DNA of 64,000 nt from Emiliania huxleyi CCMP1516 (lineage: Eukaryota; Haptophyta; Isochrysidales; Noelaerhabdaceae), in assembly GCF_000372725.1 (NCBI RefSeq), contig NW_005200478.1, forward strand, positions 2,968-66,967. Direction: 5' to 3'. Shown piece after piece: positions 10,025-24,970 of the stretch. The translations under genes were made by a program, and so were the position numbers. The notes beneath the pieces are model-generated. The model was given only the letters and a program-made list of their open reading frames with translations, was not told where the DNA came from and made no database searches. How positions within the stretch are numbered: the first letter of the stretch is position 1; each line of letters starts with the position of its first letter.

Positions 10025-10645
10025 ATGATCCCAGCCCTCGTTGCCGCTGCGCTCGGCCTCGCCCGACCGCCACCATCCACGGCGCCTGACGGCCTATGCG
10101 TCGAATATTTCGCCATCGGATCCAACATGGCCTCCAGAGTTTTCGAGGGCCGACGCGGCATCAAGCCCTCCGCGAAACGCCCAGCGGTTGCCCTGGATCA
10201 CGCGCTCACTTTCGACGTGCCTGGCGCCGGGTTTGCCGAGCCGGCTTTCGCTGCCATCTCATCACGCACAGGCTCCGAGTGCCACGGGGTCCTTTACACG
10301 ATCTCCCCGCTGGACTGGCTGCGGCTGTGCGCCTCAGAAGCGGTGCCGGTTGCCTACGTGCCCGCCTTTCTCACAGTCGAGTGCTACGACGGCCGCCGCG
10401 TCGAGGCTGTCTCGCTGCAGGCTGCGCCTGGACTGCCGCGGCGGAGAGGCGGGACAGACGAGCCTCGACCGTCTGCGCGGTACCTCTCGCTGCTGCGCGA
10501 CGGCGCCGCCGAGGCTGGGCTAGCGCCGGTGTGGCTCGAATACCTCGACAGGCTCGAGCCTGCGGTGGGATCAACGCCCGCCCCGCTCCCTGCCCCTCCG
10601 CCGAGGCGGAACTATGAGGAGCGTTATGGTGCGACGTTCGTGTGA
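10025..10645 (+). CDS. gamma-glutamylcyclotransferase-like (GGCT/AIG2-fold) protein
   Basis: 206 aa in one exon. After a short hydrophobic N-terminus, EYFAIGSNM (about 27-35) matches the YxxYGSN glycine-rich loop that opens this fold. It is followed by a basic, Pro-rich stretch, an ALTFDVPG strand, the SECHGVLYTIS strand and later PSARYLSLLRDGAAEAGL, which resembles the C-terminal PS.RYL motif of plant and algal members. The family cyclises gamma-glutamyl amines or degrades glutathione-type peptides; the substrate here is unknown. A short leader ending near residue 25 could be a targeting peptide (inference). It converges with the Misato gene, with about 190 bp between stop codons. Confidence 0.75.
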   Translation: MIPALVAAALGLARPPPSTAPDGLCVEYFAIGSNMASRVFEGRRGIKPSAKRPAVALDHALTFDVPGAGFAEPAFAAISSRTGSECHGVLYTISPLDWLRLCASEAVPVAYVPAFLTVECYDGRRVEAVSLQAAPGLPRRRGGTDEPRPSARYLSLLRDGAAEAGLAPVWLEYLDRLEPAVGSTPAPLPAPPPRRNYEERYGATFV

Positions 10646-10837
10646 GAGGCGGCGGGTTCTTGTCTATTGAGTATTGTTCGCGCCCTGGCGCGGCGCCTCG
10701 TCCTAGGCCTCGTCAGAGCGATGTATTTATCGACGTACCGTATACCCATTCACGCGCCACGATTGAAGTCATGAATTTGTAAGGCACTGAGCTCAACATG
10801 AAAAACGAGTCTCAGCGGTGCATGTGTTTCACGGTGT

Positions 10838-12761
10838 TCAATCTTCGCTGCCGTTCGACTCGGAGCCGTCGGCGTCGCCCGTGGCGTAGGCGTCGCGCAG
10901 AGCCAGTAGGTCCTCGGTGACCTCCGCGAGCTCGTCGGCGCCCCACTCGGCCGCGAGGCGATGCTCGGCGGCGCGGCGCTGCGCCGCCCACTCCTCCGCC
11001 ACCCGCTGCACCAGCGGCCCAATCGCAGGGCTCGACTGGAGCGCGGCCGTCGCCGGGAGCGAGAAGACCTCTTCCCCCTCGCGGCGCGGCGCGAAGGGGC
11101 GCGGTGCGCGGTCGAGCGCGGGCGGCAGCAGCTCGCCAGCCGAGCCGAGATCGGGCGTGAAGAACTGCGGGAAGGGCAGCGGCAGCGAGAGCGGCGCGGT
11201 GCGCGTGAAGATCGACACGTTCATGCTCGAGCGGCAGGGCAGCAGGGGCGGGATGACGCTCACGGCGGCGAGGGGCTGCGGCGGGAAGCCGAGGCAGCTG
11301 ACGCTCTGCGAGAAGGCGATCGCGCGGAGCGGCGGCAGCTGCCACGGCGCGAGCGGGCAGAGGAGAGCCGTGGGCGAGAAGACTCCGCCCGAAGGCAGTG
11401 ACCACGCCCTCCGGCCAGTCGGCTCTACCTCGCCGAGAGTCGGGGGAGGGAGGGGCAGCCCGAGGACGGGAGACCCGAGGTGGAAGCGCGGCGCGACCTG
11501 CAGCCCTCCCAGCAGCCGCGTGAGGCCGCCCCGGCTCTCTCCGCGCGTGCGGAGCGGCAGGCTCACGACGTCGAGCCACGCGGCGGGCAGGGCGGAGGTG
11601 GTGTAGCGGCACGGGCGGGCGGCGCTCGGAGAGGCGGGGCGGACGAGCGGCGGCCGCGGCGGGTCGGCCGCGGAGGCGTGCCCCACGAGAGGCACGTAGC
11701 AGCTGCGCAGCTCGCCGAAGGCGGTGAGGGCGAGGGCGTCGTTCAGCGCGGCGACGCAGGCCGTGTGCGGCTGCGGGTGCGGCTGCGGCGCGGGGCACGT
11801 GCCGAGGCCGAGGGCGAGGCAAGGCGCGGCGCTCATCTCGTCTCGGATCCGCGTGAGCAGGGCGGAGCCGAGGCCGCCGAAGGCGCCTGCGACGCGGAGG
11901 CGGGCCTGCGTGAGCCTCGTGCGCGGGCGGGCTGAGTTGCGGCACTCGAGGAGCGCCGTCGACGTCGGCGAGGAGGAGGAAGCCCTGCGGCTTGTCGCAC
12001 TCCTCGAGGAAGCGGCGCGTCCGCTCGAGCAGGGCGGGCGAGTCGCCGTCGAGCGCCGCCTCCTCGCGCCTCATCAGCGACTCGCCCTCGGACCAGAGCT
12101 CGAGCTGCGAAAAGTTGTGGCTGTGCGGCCGCAGCGGCGCCACCGAGCGGGAGTGAAGCTGCGCCTGGAGGTAGTCGGACCAGTACGCGGCGGTCGCCTC
12201 GAAATCAAAGGCCGCCGCGCTCGGCGCGCTCCCTCCCTCCTCCACCTCGACCGCTGGTGTGGCCGTCGGTCGAGGGCTCCTCCGCCGCTCCATCTCGCCC
12301 TCCTCGCCCTCGTCGCCCTCGTCGCCCTCCTCGCCCTCCTCGCCCTCGTCCTCGTCAGCGCGGCCGGCCCCGGCGTAGAGGGTGCGCACAAAGGGCGACG
12401 GCTCCACCGCCTCCATCGTCACCGTCGTCACGCCGCCGCCCCATGCGAGCGGGTCGACCGGTGGCGGCTCGCCTCCCTGCCCGCCGCTACAGGAAGAGCC
12501 CGCCGTCGGCACGCGCCGGCCCTGCGCACCCAGCGAACCGAAGCCGTCGGATCGGTCGCACACCACCAGCCGCGGCGTGCGCGTGCTCTGCCGCTCGCCG
12601 CCGCCGGAGCGGTAGAGCACCGCCGGGTCGGCGGCGTCGGGGTCAGGCGAGCCGTCGGCGGCCATCTCTGGGTGCAGCGAATCGTCCTGGAAGTTCCAAA
12701 AGTGCGCTCCCACCCACGAGGCCTGCGGACCGAGCTGGATGGTGACGATCTCGCGCGGCAT
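10838..12761 (-). CDS. Misato/DML1-like protein
   Basis: Two exons, 11957-12761 and 10838-11886, joined by a 70-bp GC-AG intron to give about 617 aa. The N-terminus MPREIVTIQLGPQASWVGAH followed by FWNFQDD is the diagnostic start of the Misato family (segment II plus a tubulin-like domain). The junction restores the conserved ADVDGAFGGLGSALL. The middle has a long acidic Glu/Asp insert (about 130-160). Misato proteins are linked to mitochondrial distribution and morphology. Further small in-frame introns inside the second exon are possible, because it contains a Pro/Gly-rich stretch near 11390-11450. Start chosen at the conserved N-terminal motif. Confidence 0.88.
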
Positions 12762-12839
12762 CGCAGCCGGAGGCCCACACGACGAGGCCTAGTCGGGCCT
12801 ACGCGTGCCGCGCGGACGAAGTCGAAACAACAAAAATGA

Positions 12840-13180
12840 AATCAGATCTTTCTGAGCTCCCCGGCCCTGGATGTGCGGTTGCTGACTGCACTCCAAGTGC
12901 TCCAAGTGCTCCAAGTGCAGCAGGGGTTGAGGGTTGAGGCCCCCCGGCATCACACCCCTCTCCTTAAAATCCCTGTGTGGTGGCGGCGTGCCGTCCTCCC
13001 ATCCCTCCCTCGGCTTGTCTGTTTTCTTTCTTTGCCCCCCCTCGAGAGTGGGACGACCGCGAGGTGGCATGAAGGTTGCAGCGAGAAGCGGCGAGAGACT
13101 GCGAAGAGAGATAGGAAGAGGCAGATTCCCTAGGGTGGGCGACGGCTAGCGCATCACACACCTCTCCTTAAAATCCCTGA
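12840..13180 (-). repeat. dispersed repeat B and AAGTGCTCC array
   Basis: 12893-12925 is a short tandem of CCAAGTGCT. 12950-13030 is a minus-strand copy of repeat B, and 13125-13178 holds a second partial copy of its distal part (GGGTGGGCGACGGCTAGCGC then CTCCTTAAAATCCCT). Confidence 0.8.
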
Positions 13181-14263
13181 TCTTTCAGCAAAGCGATGGC
13201 CTACACCTGGTACGAGTTCAGATGCGCGCCCGGCAGAAGACGCGTGTGATGCCGCATGCAGAGGAATGCGCACAGAGAACGGACGGCAAGAGGAAGGCAA
13301 GGGAAGGAAGAGAAACGGCTGGTGAAGCTCAGCTCACGGCGTAAGTATTGCGTTCACTAACCATCCACGGCAAGAGTCACGGTGAATGCTGCCGCATAAA
13401 GCAACAGAGTCGCGCTTGGCGCGATGGTCTTGTCGCGGTTCACGACTTGACGTTGCACACGGTCATAGACGCAGGATCTATTTGGCGAGTCTCAAGCAGC
13501 GAAAGTAGGCGCGAGAAATTAATGTCGATCCTGAGATCTCAATTTTGGCGCTAGTTTCGTTTTCTGGTACATCACGACGACTTGCTTGGGTCTCATGTAG
13601 CTCGACGGCTCTTCGACGGCTCTTTCTGGTTGGATCAGACAGTGCTATCAGTCAACAACACAATGCCGAGAGCAGGGCAGCCTTAGAGCAGGGCGGCCTT
13701 CGAGCAGGGTCAACTAAGCTCCTGCTGCATATCGAGCATGGAAGGCGGCCTTTGTGCTCAAACCTGTTCGAGTTGGCCTCCGGGAACAAGGGTGCGTGGC
13801 CGGCGCGGTCTGTTTCACGTGCAATGAGGGCAACGCCATCAACCAATCGCGAACATGGGCCGACATGCCTCCGACATTTCTCAGGGCCCAAACGGAAGCT
13901 CTGGCCTCTGCAGACAGCCAGACCGCTCTGCGCGGTCGGACCGACTTTTTCAGACTTAACTATTCTGGATACTGAGGGTATGTGCCGCTGCTAGATCTCA
14001 CTGAGTTGAGCTCGTATCTGCCTTTGGTAAGCAGAGTTTTGAGTTCGGCAATGTCTGCGGTAAGCTGTTTCCGTGTACAGAGGGCCGCGTCCGGACGACC
14101 CATGACGTCGGCCGGGACCCCCCCGTGGCGGGGCCTTTCGATGGCTTGTCAGCGCTCCTCGTCTGGGCTTGGCATCACCTCCCATCCACGCACGTGTACG
14201 TGTAGCTGAAGCAAGTACTCGTAAAAAAGGCGCGTCAAATGCAGCATCTAAAGAAGACGACAT
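13181..14263. other. intergenic, no supported gene
   Basis: Open frames of up to 149 codons (13545-13994, +) exist but show no domain and lie in sequence of ordinary intergenic look, including short AGCAGGGCGGCCTT repeats. I see no RNA gene. Confidence 0.5.
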
Positions 14264-14270
14264 GAATTCA

Positions 14271-14330
14271 AACACAAATGACGTGTGAGTGTTAGAGTTG
14301 TTTGGTATTGCTAAAAATCTCTCTCTCTCT
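14271..14330 (+). mobile_element. 60-bp introner-like element
   Basis: Contains GTGAGTGTTAGAGTTGTTTG, then TTGCTAAAAA and (CT)n, closely matching 9775-9821. It is flanked by the direct repeat GAATTCA (14264-14270 and 14331-14337). The downstream flank provides CACCAG, a possible 3' splice site. Confidence 0.72.
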
Positions 14331-14579
14331 GAATTCACCAGAGAGAATGTTCACTGTTCAGAAGTCTTTGCGCGGGGTGTGTGTGAGCAGAGCCATTCCG
14401 CGAGAGAGAGAGTTGTTTGTTGTTTGTGTTCCGCGTGGTTGAAGGTTGAAGGGGTCTGTCAACCACTTGGTTGGTGGTTGAGACCTCTGTCAACTGTCAG
14501 TCAACCCGCTGGTTGACAGTTGAGGCAATCGGCCTTAACCACCGCTCTGAGTAGAAAAATCCCTCACGCGCCCGACCAA

Positions 14580-14700
14580 AGAGAGAGAGAGAGAAAGAAA
14601 GAAAGAAAACAGACAACTCAAGGGAAAAGAAAGAAAGAAAGAAAACACACAACCCAAGGGAGGGATGGGAGAACGGCACGCCTCAAGGGAGGGAGAGAGG
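14580..14700 (+). repeat. dispersed repeat B, tandemly extended
   Basis: Two successive (GAAA)n-ACAGACAAC/ACACACAAC units followed by CCAAGGGAGGGATGGGAG, ending about 100 bp before the next ATG. Confidence 0.8.
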
Positions 14701-14799
14701 AGCAGAGCGCGATTTCTCGAAACCGCCGCCCGCCGAGGTCGACACCGGCCATGCGTCCCTCCTGTGCGACCAGACCCGGTCTAGTGCCACAGAGGCGCG

Positions 14800-17975
<3,176 letters not shown>

Positions 17976-19913
17976 GGATAGAGCTTAGAGCGGAGCTAGG
18001 CCGCGGGGCGTGTGCCGGCGGGTCAGGCCGCGCTCTGAGCCGCCGACGGAGTCGCCGCGAACGGCTCGGGCTAGCGCGCGTAAAACGTCGTAAAGTAGCA
18101 CACTAGAGCGAGGAGGAGCGAGTCCCGGGAGTCGGGAGTGCGGAGAGTCTCCGAGGGGACGCTCCGACGCTCGCCAAACGTGTTAAGGCACCGAAAAGAT
18201 CGAGTGACGATGTGCGTCGTGCCTCGTGCGTCTGCTGCGGGTGAGGTGTGTCCGCGATGTCCGCGTGTCCGCGTCTCAGCTCCACTGGCACGTCGATCGA
18301 CGTGGCTCGTGGCAGCTGGCACTGCACGTGTCGGACTGACGACTCTCGACTGCTGCTCGAACTCTCTCCGCCCCGTGTCCCAGCACACAGAGTCGAGTGC
18401 AGTTTGACGAGAGCCTGAGTAGGGGCAAACACTGAAAACGTAACTTGATCGGGGCGCGGTTTTTTTTGGACTAGACTGCTCGGGGGAGGTGGGCGAGTGA
18501 TTGGGTAGCTTTGGGGCCGCCGAAAATAATGAGAACCGCCCCCTATATCTCGCCAAATCTCGATTTTTCGCGGGAATGGGCGCTTCTCAGCCCCGCGCGA
18601 GCTACAGTGACTCCCCAGGGCTTGTCCCGTGGCCCAAAGTGGTACCCCGAGCTCCGCCACGAGCGTGGTCAATCAGGAGACACCCACAGTCACGGCGGGC
18701 GAGGAGTTGGGTGACGGCCAACTGTCGATTACGGCGCCTTTGGAGCCTCCTGTATCGTCGGTTCGGCTCGAAGATCGTGCCGCATCCGCATGTAAACCAC
18801 CTCCGCGCCCCCGCTGGCACATGTCCGCATTGCCCGAGCCTGGGAGAAGTTCCCAGTGCCCGGAGGCTGCACAGGTCCGCGAAACGCTGGCGCTGCAGCT
18901 CCCGGCGCGCACCCCAGATTCGCGAGGAAAACAGCCGAAAACGGGTCGCGCCGCGATCGACCCTCAGCGAGCCCAGGCGAGCCTGGTAATCCCACCCGGT
19001 GGTAAGCGCACGTCCTCCGCGTAATCTAGCGCGCTGTGCAGCCCGCCAGTGCATGGCGCCGACCTGGGCCGACTGGTCGATCTCGCCGCGATCTCGCCAT
19101 CCAATTCTCGGTCAGGTGTAGTGGATCACCTTAAAATCCTGGATTAATTCCTGAGCCCACCTGGCCCCACCAGACGGGTGGCACGAGGCGCCCGGGCCAC
19201 TTTTTAGCGCCTCCCGAGCCTCCCGGCGCCTCCTGTGGCCTCCTGAACCCTCTCCCCCGCAGCCTCTCTCGGCGACGTGGGGAGCGGCTGCCGTCCACGG
19301 CTCGCACCGGCTCTTCCAGCGGCTCCACGCTTGCCGCCTGTGACGCCCGCGCCACGCACTGCCACGCGGCCGCTCGAGAGAGCGGTCGACGCCCATACTG
19401 CTGGGCGTGGCGCTCTATCGGTCGACGCTTCGGCGTCGCTGCTTGGTTGGGGACCCGTGCCTCGACGCGGCGGCGCGGCCAAGTACGGCTCGGTGGCACA
19501 GCGCGTCGCCACGGATGAGATGCGGCCACAAGCGGCTGGGGAAGCTCCAAGAATGTTTCGTTCTACTTGCAGGAGAGGTGCAAGCAATTCGGGTGACTGC
19601 ATGGCTCTTCGCGTCGAGGGATGCGTCCAAGATAATGAGTTGCTTCATTAAAGCGCCGTGTCTTGCGGCATATTCCGGGTCATCGATCCACGTGATGTGA
19701 CAAACTAGCCGCTATTAATGAATATGGGAATGTTATCTAGTTAAGGCAACCCGAGCGACAACTCCGCGCTTGGCGTGTGTGTGCCTGCTGCTCAAGTCAA
19801 GCGGATATGAGCATATACACAACACACATACCACGGTCCGTCTGCATCCTCGGCCATCTACCGCCGTGCCGCATCACCCTATCTGTTCGCTGTCCACCGC
19901 ATGTGCCGCAGAG
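17976..19913. other. intergenic, no supported gene
   Basis: Almost 2 kb. 18430-18560 holds a poly-T run and an AT-richer patch. 18600-19030 and 19200-19650 are GC-rich with overlapping open frames on both strands, none with a recognisable domain. Termini of an unknown gene could hide here. Confidence 0.4.
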
Positions 19914-20050
19914 TCAACGTGCATTGCGCCGTGGGCGCGCCTCGCGCGCCTGTGGCGCCGCCTCATCAGCCGCCACGCCTGCTGCGGTTGCCCCGCGCTT
20001 CTTCGGCGCCCCGCGCTTCTTCGGCGCCCCGCGCTGCCTCGGCGCCGCCT

Positions 20051-20112
<62 letters not shown>

Positions 20113-21177
20113 TCGGCGCTCGCCTGCAGCTCGGTGTACGAAGGCGCCGCCTCGGGCTCCTCCCGCGTGCGGTGCAGCGCCGAGAGCAGCTCCTTGCCGC
20201 GCACCTTCAGGAGCGAGGCGACGGGCACCGCCGCGGCGATGTGCCGGTGTAGCGTGTGGGAGCCGTTGGCCGGGTTGTACGACGGGCCCGAGATGCCCTT
20301 GGACTTGGCGAGGCAGTTCTTCAGATAGTTCGAGAGCGCGGTCTGCCCGACGTCGTGGTCGATGACCTCGAGCTGCACCAGCGTGCGCGTGATGTGGGCG
20401 AGCGGCTCCGCCGCCCGAGCGGCGGCTTGACTGAGCAAGGACGGGACGAGGCCCTTGGCGAGAGCCAAGTTACGCCACTCCGGATCGTCGGTCGGAGGCT
20501 GCCATCGCTCGCGCAACTGCGCACAACACGCACACACGGCTCAGGCAGCAAGGCCGAGATAGAGCCGAGATATAGCCGAGATATAGCCGAGATATAGCCG
20601 AGGTGTAGCAGCCGCGGCGGCGGCTCGGGGGGCGGTCGGAGAGCAGGGCGGGCGCCTGCTCGTAGCGAGTCGACTGCAGCAGCACGACGTTCATCCACTG
20701 GTCGACGAGCGTCGGGACGGCGACCCACGAGCCGTCCGCGCCGCGGCCATGTAGCAGCACGAGCAGCGCCCATGCGTGCACCTCCGCCTCGCTGGGCAAC
20801 GCCTTGCCCGAGGCGCACAAGATCGAGTTCCTGCGGCGCGGGTGAGCGGCAAGAGCTCGCCAAGGCGGGGCGAGCGCGGCCACGGCGAGGGCGGGCACGC
20901 ACCGCTTCGATTCGGGCGCCCCGCGCTGCAGCGCCGCGCGCCGCTCAAGCTCGGCCTGCACGTTCTGGAGGATCTGCTGCAGCTGCTCGGTCGTGACATC
21001 TGCGGCACACACGCGCAAACCTGAGACCCCCACGGGCCCGGCGGCGGCGCGGCGAGCGGGGCGCGCGCAGGGGCACACACGGGCGTCGCAAACGCGCGGG
21101 CGCAGCGCGCCTGGAGCACCAGGAAGGGTGCCACCGCCGGCGCCGTGCTCATCGTGATCACCTGCACGCACAGGCAT
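19914..21177 (-). CDS. unrecognised protein with poly-Ala and basic repeat tail
   Basis: Frame-consistent exons: about 20903-20999, 20656-20830 and 19914-20516; the first exon or exons are not resolved. The protein has a Gln/Glu-rich helix (VTTEQLQQILQNVQAELERR), a folded segment (EVHAWALLVLLHGRG, TLVDQWMNVVLLQSTRYEQ, PLAHITRTLVQLEVIDHDV) and a low-complexity tail. The tail holds an Ala run encoded by (CGC)n at 20040-20108 and tandem GAPKKR repeats that resemble AT-hook or nuclear basic motifs. One intron is GT-AG, and the other (20517-20655) appears GC-AG and carries a 12-bp tandem ATATAGCCGAG array. Function unknown; a nuclear adaptor is only a guess from the tail. Confidence 0.55.
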
Positions 21178-22160
21178 CGCAGATCGTCAATGTCCCGCTG
21201 TGTCCCGAGCTTGGGGCTCGCGCTCCGGCGCCACGGGCTCGACGCGAGGACTCTGGAGAGAATGTCAGAGTGAGAGTGGATGAGGTTGGAGTGGAGGCGG
21301 CAATCGCCGTGCGGGCGCGCCCGGGGCTGCAGACTCCTCCAAAGCAGCGGGACGGGAGCGCGCGCGCGACCGCGGGCCGGATTTTGCGGGGGAACTCGGG
21401 GGGAGGGCGCCCCGGACACGCCCTGCACGCGGCGCGGGCTGGCGCTCACCAGGAGCGGCAGCATTTGTGCGGTCTTCGCCGAGGTTTTTCTTTCGCCGCC
21501 ATCATTCTTTTCCCTGCCAGGGGCCTCACTTGTCGCATTTGCGAGGAAAGCAAGCGCGAGCGCTGCGGCGCCGGAGTCTTTCGGTCACCATTCTGGACCA
21601 TCTTAATATTTTTCAATGATTTTTGCAGGGTCTGAAAGCTGAGACTCAGCTCTTCACGCTCGGTATGAAAGCAAGGTCCGTCCGGGGGGTCCCATTTTTC
21701 AGTATTTCCCCCTAGCCTGAGGATGCCTCTGTGTGCGAGCACCGAGCAGATATGAGCAGTGGAGGAAAGTCGGTTTTTCAGCGAGAGCGATATTCTAACC
21801 TTCTTAATTATGGAGCCAGCCTCGAGGCTTCTCACAACAGACACACCCAGCCGCGGCGCGGTCGCGCGAACCGAACCTGCGAAAACGCAAGCGCGGCGGC
21901 AAAGGCGCCGCACGCGCGCGCGCTGCGCGCTGAGCAGCAAGCGCGAATGCAAATTGCTCGGCGGCGGCGGCGGCGGCGGCGGCGGCGGACGCCGCGGCAA
22001 AGCCAGACTTTCGGCGTGCGGGGTGGACTCTGCGGAGAGGGGAGCTGCAACCCCCCGGCACGGTTGGGTCACGCCTCGCGGCGGTCACGACCCGTGCCGG
22101 CTTGGTTGTGTCGAGAAGGGGACTCGCCGAGCTCGAGCCCAGCGCCGCCGCACGGCGCGC
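21178..22160. other. intergenic between two minus-strand genes
   Basis: Contains the probable 5' exon region of the upstream unknown gene (21180-21460), an AT-richer stretch at 21590-21830 and a (GGC)n run at 21960-21990. No independent gene supported. Confidence 0.45.
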
Positions 22161-23943
22161 TCACGCATACGCGTAGAGCGCCGTGTCGATCTGCGGCGGG
22201 ATGGGCTTGATCTCGGTGGCGAGGTCCTTTTCAATCTTGTAGAGGTTGAAGCGGTCGTCGAAGGTGATGAGGTTGATGGCCAGGCCGAGGTGGCCGAAGC
22301 GGCCGGACCGGCCGATGCGGTGCAAGTAGGTCTCTGCCTGCTTGGGGAAGTCGAAGTTGATGACGACGTTGACGGAGGGGATGTCGATCCCGCGCGTGAA
22401 GAGGTCCGACGAGACCAGGTTTCGGCAGGCGCCGTTGCGGAAGTCGTGGAAGACGCGGTTCCGGTGCTGCGGAGGGAGGGGGCGAGGGATGTGGAGCGTG
22501 GCGCGACCCCGGGGGGGGGGGGGTCGGGCGGGCGGGCGGGCGGGAGGGAGGGGCGGTGGCGCGCGCCTGCTGGACCATCTTAGCGTGGATGTAGTAGCAC
22601 GAGAAGCCGAGCTCGGTGATCTTCTTGGCGAGGAGCTCGACGCGCGTGGTCGAGTTGCAGAAGATGATGGACTGGTTGATCGAGAGCTTGGCGAAGAGCG
22701 TGTTGAGGCAGTGCACCTTCTGCTTCTCCTCGACGAACGCGTAGTACTGCGTCACGCCGTGCAGCGTCAGCTCGTCCATCAGGTTGATCTCGTACGGCTT
22801 GTTCATGACGCGGTCGCGGAAGGAGGCGACCTTGACGGGGAAGGTCGCGGAGAAGAGCAGGATCTGCCGCCCGGGCGGCATCCGCCGGATCAGCTTCTCG
22901 ACGAGCGGCATGAACTCTGGCGAGAGGAGCTTGTCCGCCTCGTCGAGGGCAACGGTGCCGCAGCGCGTCAGGTCGGCCACGTTCTTCTCGGCCATGTCGA
23001 GGATGCGGCCGGGCGTGGAGATCATGAGGTGCACCGGCTTCATGAGCCGGAGGATGTCCTCTTGCAGCGACGAGCCGCCCGTCGAGACCATGATCTCGAG
23101 GTGGAGGTGCTTGCCGAGGTCGCGGCAGACCTGCGACGTCTGGAGCGCGAGCTCGCGCGTCGGGACGAGGATGATGGACTGGATGTGGTTCTTGGAGGAG
23201 TCGGCCTTCTCGAGGATGGGAATCACAAAGGCGGCCGTCTTGCCCGTCCCGTTTTTCGCGCGCGCGAGCACGTCCCGCCCCGCGAGGGCGATGGGTATGC
23301 TCTCCTCTTGGATCGGCGAGGGCCGCTCAAACCCGGCCTCGAAAATGCCCATGAGGAGCTCGCGCTTGAGGAAGTAATCCTCAAAGTCGTTTCCCTTGGT
23401 GGCGGTCACGTCGGCCGTCTGGACCCGCTCGTCCTTGGCCGGCAGCACCAACGTCTCTCTCCAGTCGCCCCCATTGTTGCTCGTGCCCGGCGCCGGCGCC
23501 GTGCGCACGTTGCGGGGCGCGGCCGGCGGCTGGGGCTGTTGGGGGGGGTACGATAGCGGCGCGGAGGGGGCCGCGGCCCGGCTCTGCATCGCCGCCTGCT
23601 GCTGCGCGAGCGCCTGCTGCTGCTGCAGCAGCAGTGCCTGCTGCCTCGCCACCTCTGCCTGTGCAGCGGCGAGTTGCGCCGCCTGCTGGTCCAGGCTCGC
23701 CTGCGTCAGCGGCTGCGCCGACTGCGCGCGGTGCGGCTCCAAGTTGCCGTTGTAGGCGCCCCCCCGCCCGCCGCCCCCCTGGCCGACCCCGAGCCCGCCC
23801 TTGCCCCCTCGGCCCCCTCCTGCACCGCCGCGGCCCCTCTGCTGCTGGGGCGCGCGTCCTCCCTGCTGCTGGGGCGCGCGCGCCGGCTGCGTGTGCTGCA
23901 TCGCCAGGCGCTGCGCCATAGTCATGCCCTGCACAGCCGACAT
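22161..23943 (-). CDS. DHH1: DEAD-box RNA helicase DDX6/Dhh1 family
   Basis: Two exons, 22567-23943 and 22161-22466, joined by a 100-bp GC-AG intron, about 560 aa. A Gln-rich, RGG/Gly-rich N-terminal extension of about 150 aa precedes a complete helicase core: Q motif ([13 protein letters not shown]), [10 protein letters not shown] (about 227-236), [17 protein letters not shown] ([10 protein letters not shown]), SAT (LFSATFP), and in exon 2 [13 protein letters not shown]. The [18 protein letters not shown] lead-in and [16 protein letters not shown] are specific to the DDX6/Me31B/Dhh1 group, which represses translation and promotes decapping in P-bodies. The prion-like Q/G-rich extension is consistent with condensate formation (inference). 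The first 50 codons and the leader are duplicated, inverted, at 27546-28074. Confidence 0.95.
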
Positions 23944-24325
23944 GGGTCGAGTCCCACAGTGTGTGGCGTCTGTCTACTCCGCCTTGAGGGGCGCTGGGTG
24001 GCAACGCAAAAGAAGAAACTAAGGGTCTGGGTCTACTGGGTGGGAGGTTAATCAATGATAGAAAGTGCTCCAAGTGCTCATCCTTTCCTTTGGTAAGCTC
24101 TGGGACCTAGTACCTAGAAGAGTTGCAAGAAAGCGAAAGCGAAACGGCAAGCAGGGACTCCCGCGGTTCGCCTTTTCTCCTGGCCGGTGCACCTCGCGTA
24201 ACGGAAGTCGGAGGGCTAGCTGCGTCTTTTTTGCTGCTTTTTATCCTTTTGACGCCTTCGCAAACGGTTGTGCGGGCTGTCGATTAATTTTAATAAAGAC
24301 GCTGACGGCTGCTTCTTCTCAGTCC
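23786..24325 (-). repeat. inverted-repeat arm 1: helicase leader and first exon
   Basis: Matches 27546-28074 in opposite orientation, covering about 400 bp of presumed promoter/5' UTR and the first 50 or so codons. Small indels separate the arms. Confidence 0.9.
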
Positions 24326-24399
24326 GTGCGATCGGCCAAATCGCGATGAATTTCATTCACATTTTCTTTGTAAATGAAATCAAACTCTGTCTCTGAGAC

Positions 24400-24970
24400 G
24401 AGATAGGATTTAGGGACCTAAATGTGCTTGTGCGATCATGGTTTCTTTGAGAGAGAGAGAGATGTGTTTGTTTCTCTTTGACCACTCTCGCATGACGCAT
24501 GTCGGCCACACTCGCCTCTCGCGTAGCCGTCTCAGGCGATACTGGAAGACCCGCGCAGCTGCGGAGCTTTATTTGCATGTGTTGTGTGGCCATCACTCCT
24601 GCCGTTCTGCGATCCAGCCTGTCTGTGCGTCTTCCACCCATACATAGAGACTGGCTGTTCTTCACCTCAGACATACATACTTCTACACTCCCTCCTCAAA
24701 ACGAGGGATGGGACGAGGACAGGGTCCCCACCTGCACGAGCAGGATTTTGGAAGGACGATCAGGGACACAGGGGAACGGGAGTGGGGAGCGCATCGCGAC
24801 AGAAAGAAAGAAAGAAAACAGGCAGCATGGACCCACAAGGGAAGGATGGGCATCTAAATAAATAAATAAAACGGACACACCAAACAAGGGGTGGGAGAAG
24901 GACAGGGTCCCCACGTGCACGAAGATCGAAAGGAAGCCTGCGTTTCTTCTTTTGCGACGCTTCGCAGGCC
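24400..24970 (+). repeat. repeats upstream of glutaredoxin
   Basis: 24700-24800 is repeat C (ACGAGGGATGGG, GGACAGGGTCCCCACCTGC, GGAAGGACGATCAGGGACAC), also at 63003-63120. 24805-24870 carries (GAAA)n and AAATAAATAAATAAA. 24885-24935 is a third partial copy of repeat C. The gene's ATG follows within 40 bp. Confidence 0.75.

Noticed and set aside
10917..12839. Long plus-strand frames opposite Misato
   Set aside because: Mirror frames caused by high GC content; no conserved motif, whereas the minus strand has the Misato signature.
18501..19054. Overlapping frames of 130-160 codons on both strands
   Set aside because: Several frames are equally open and none shows recognisable sequence.
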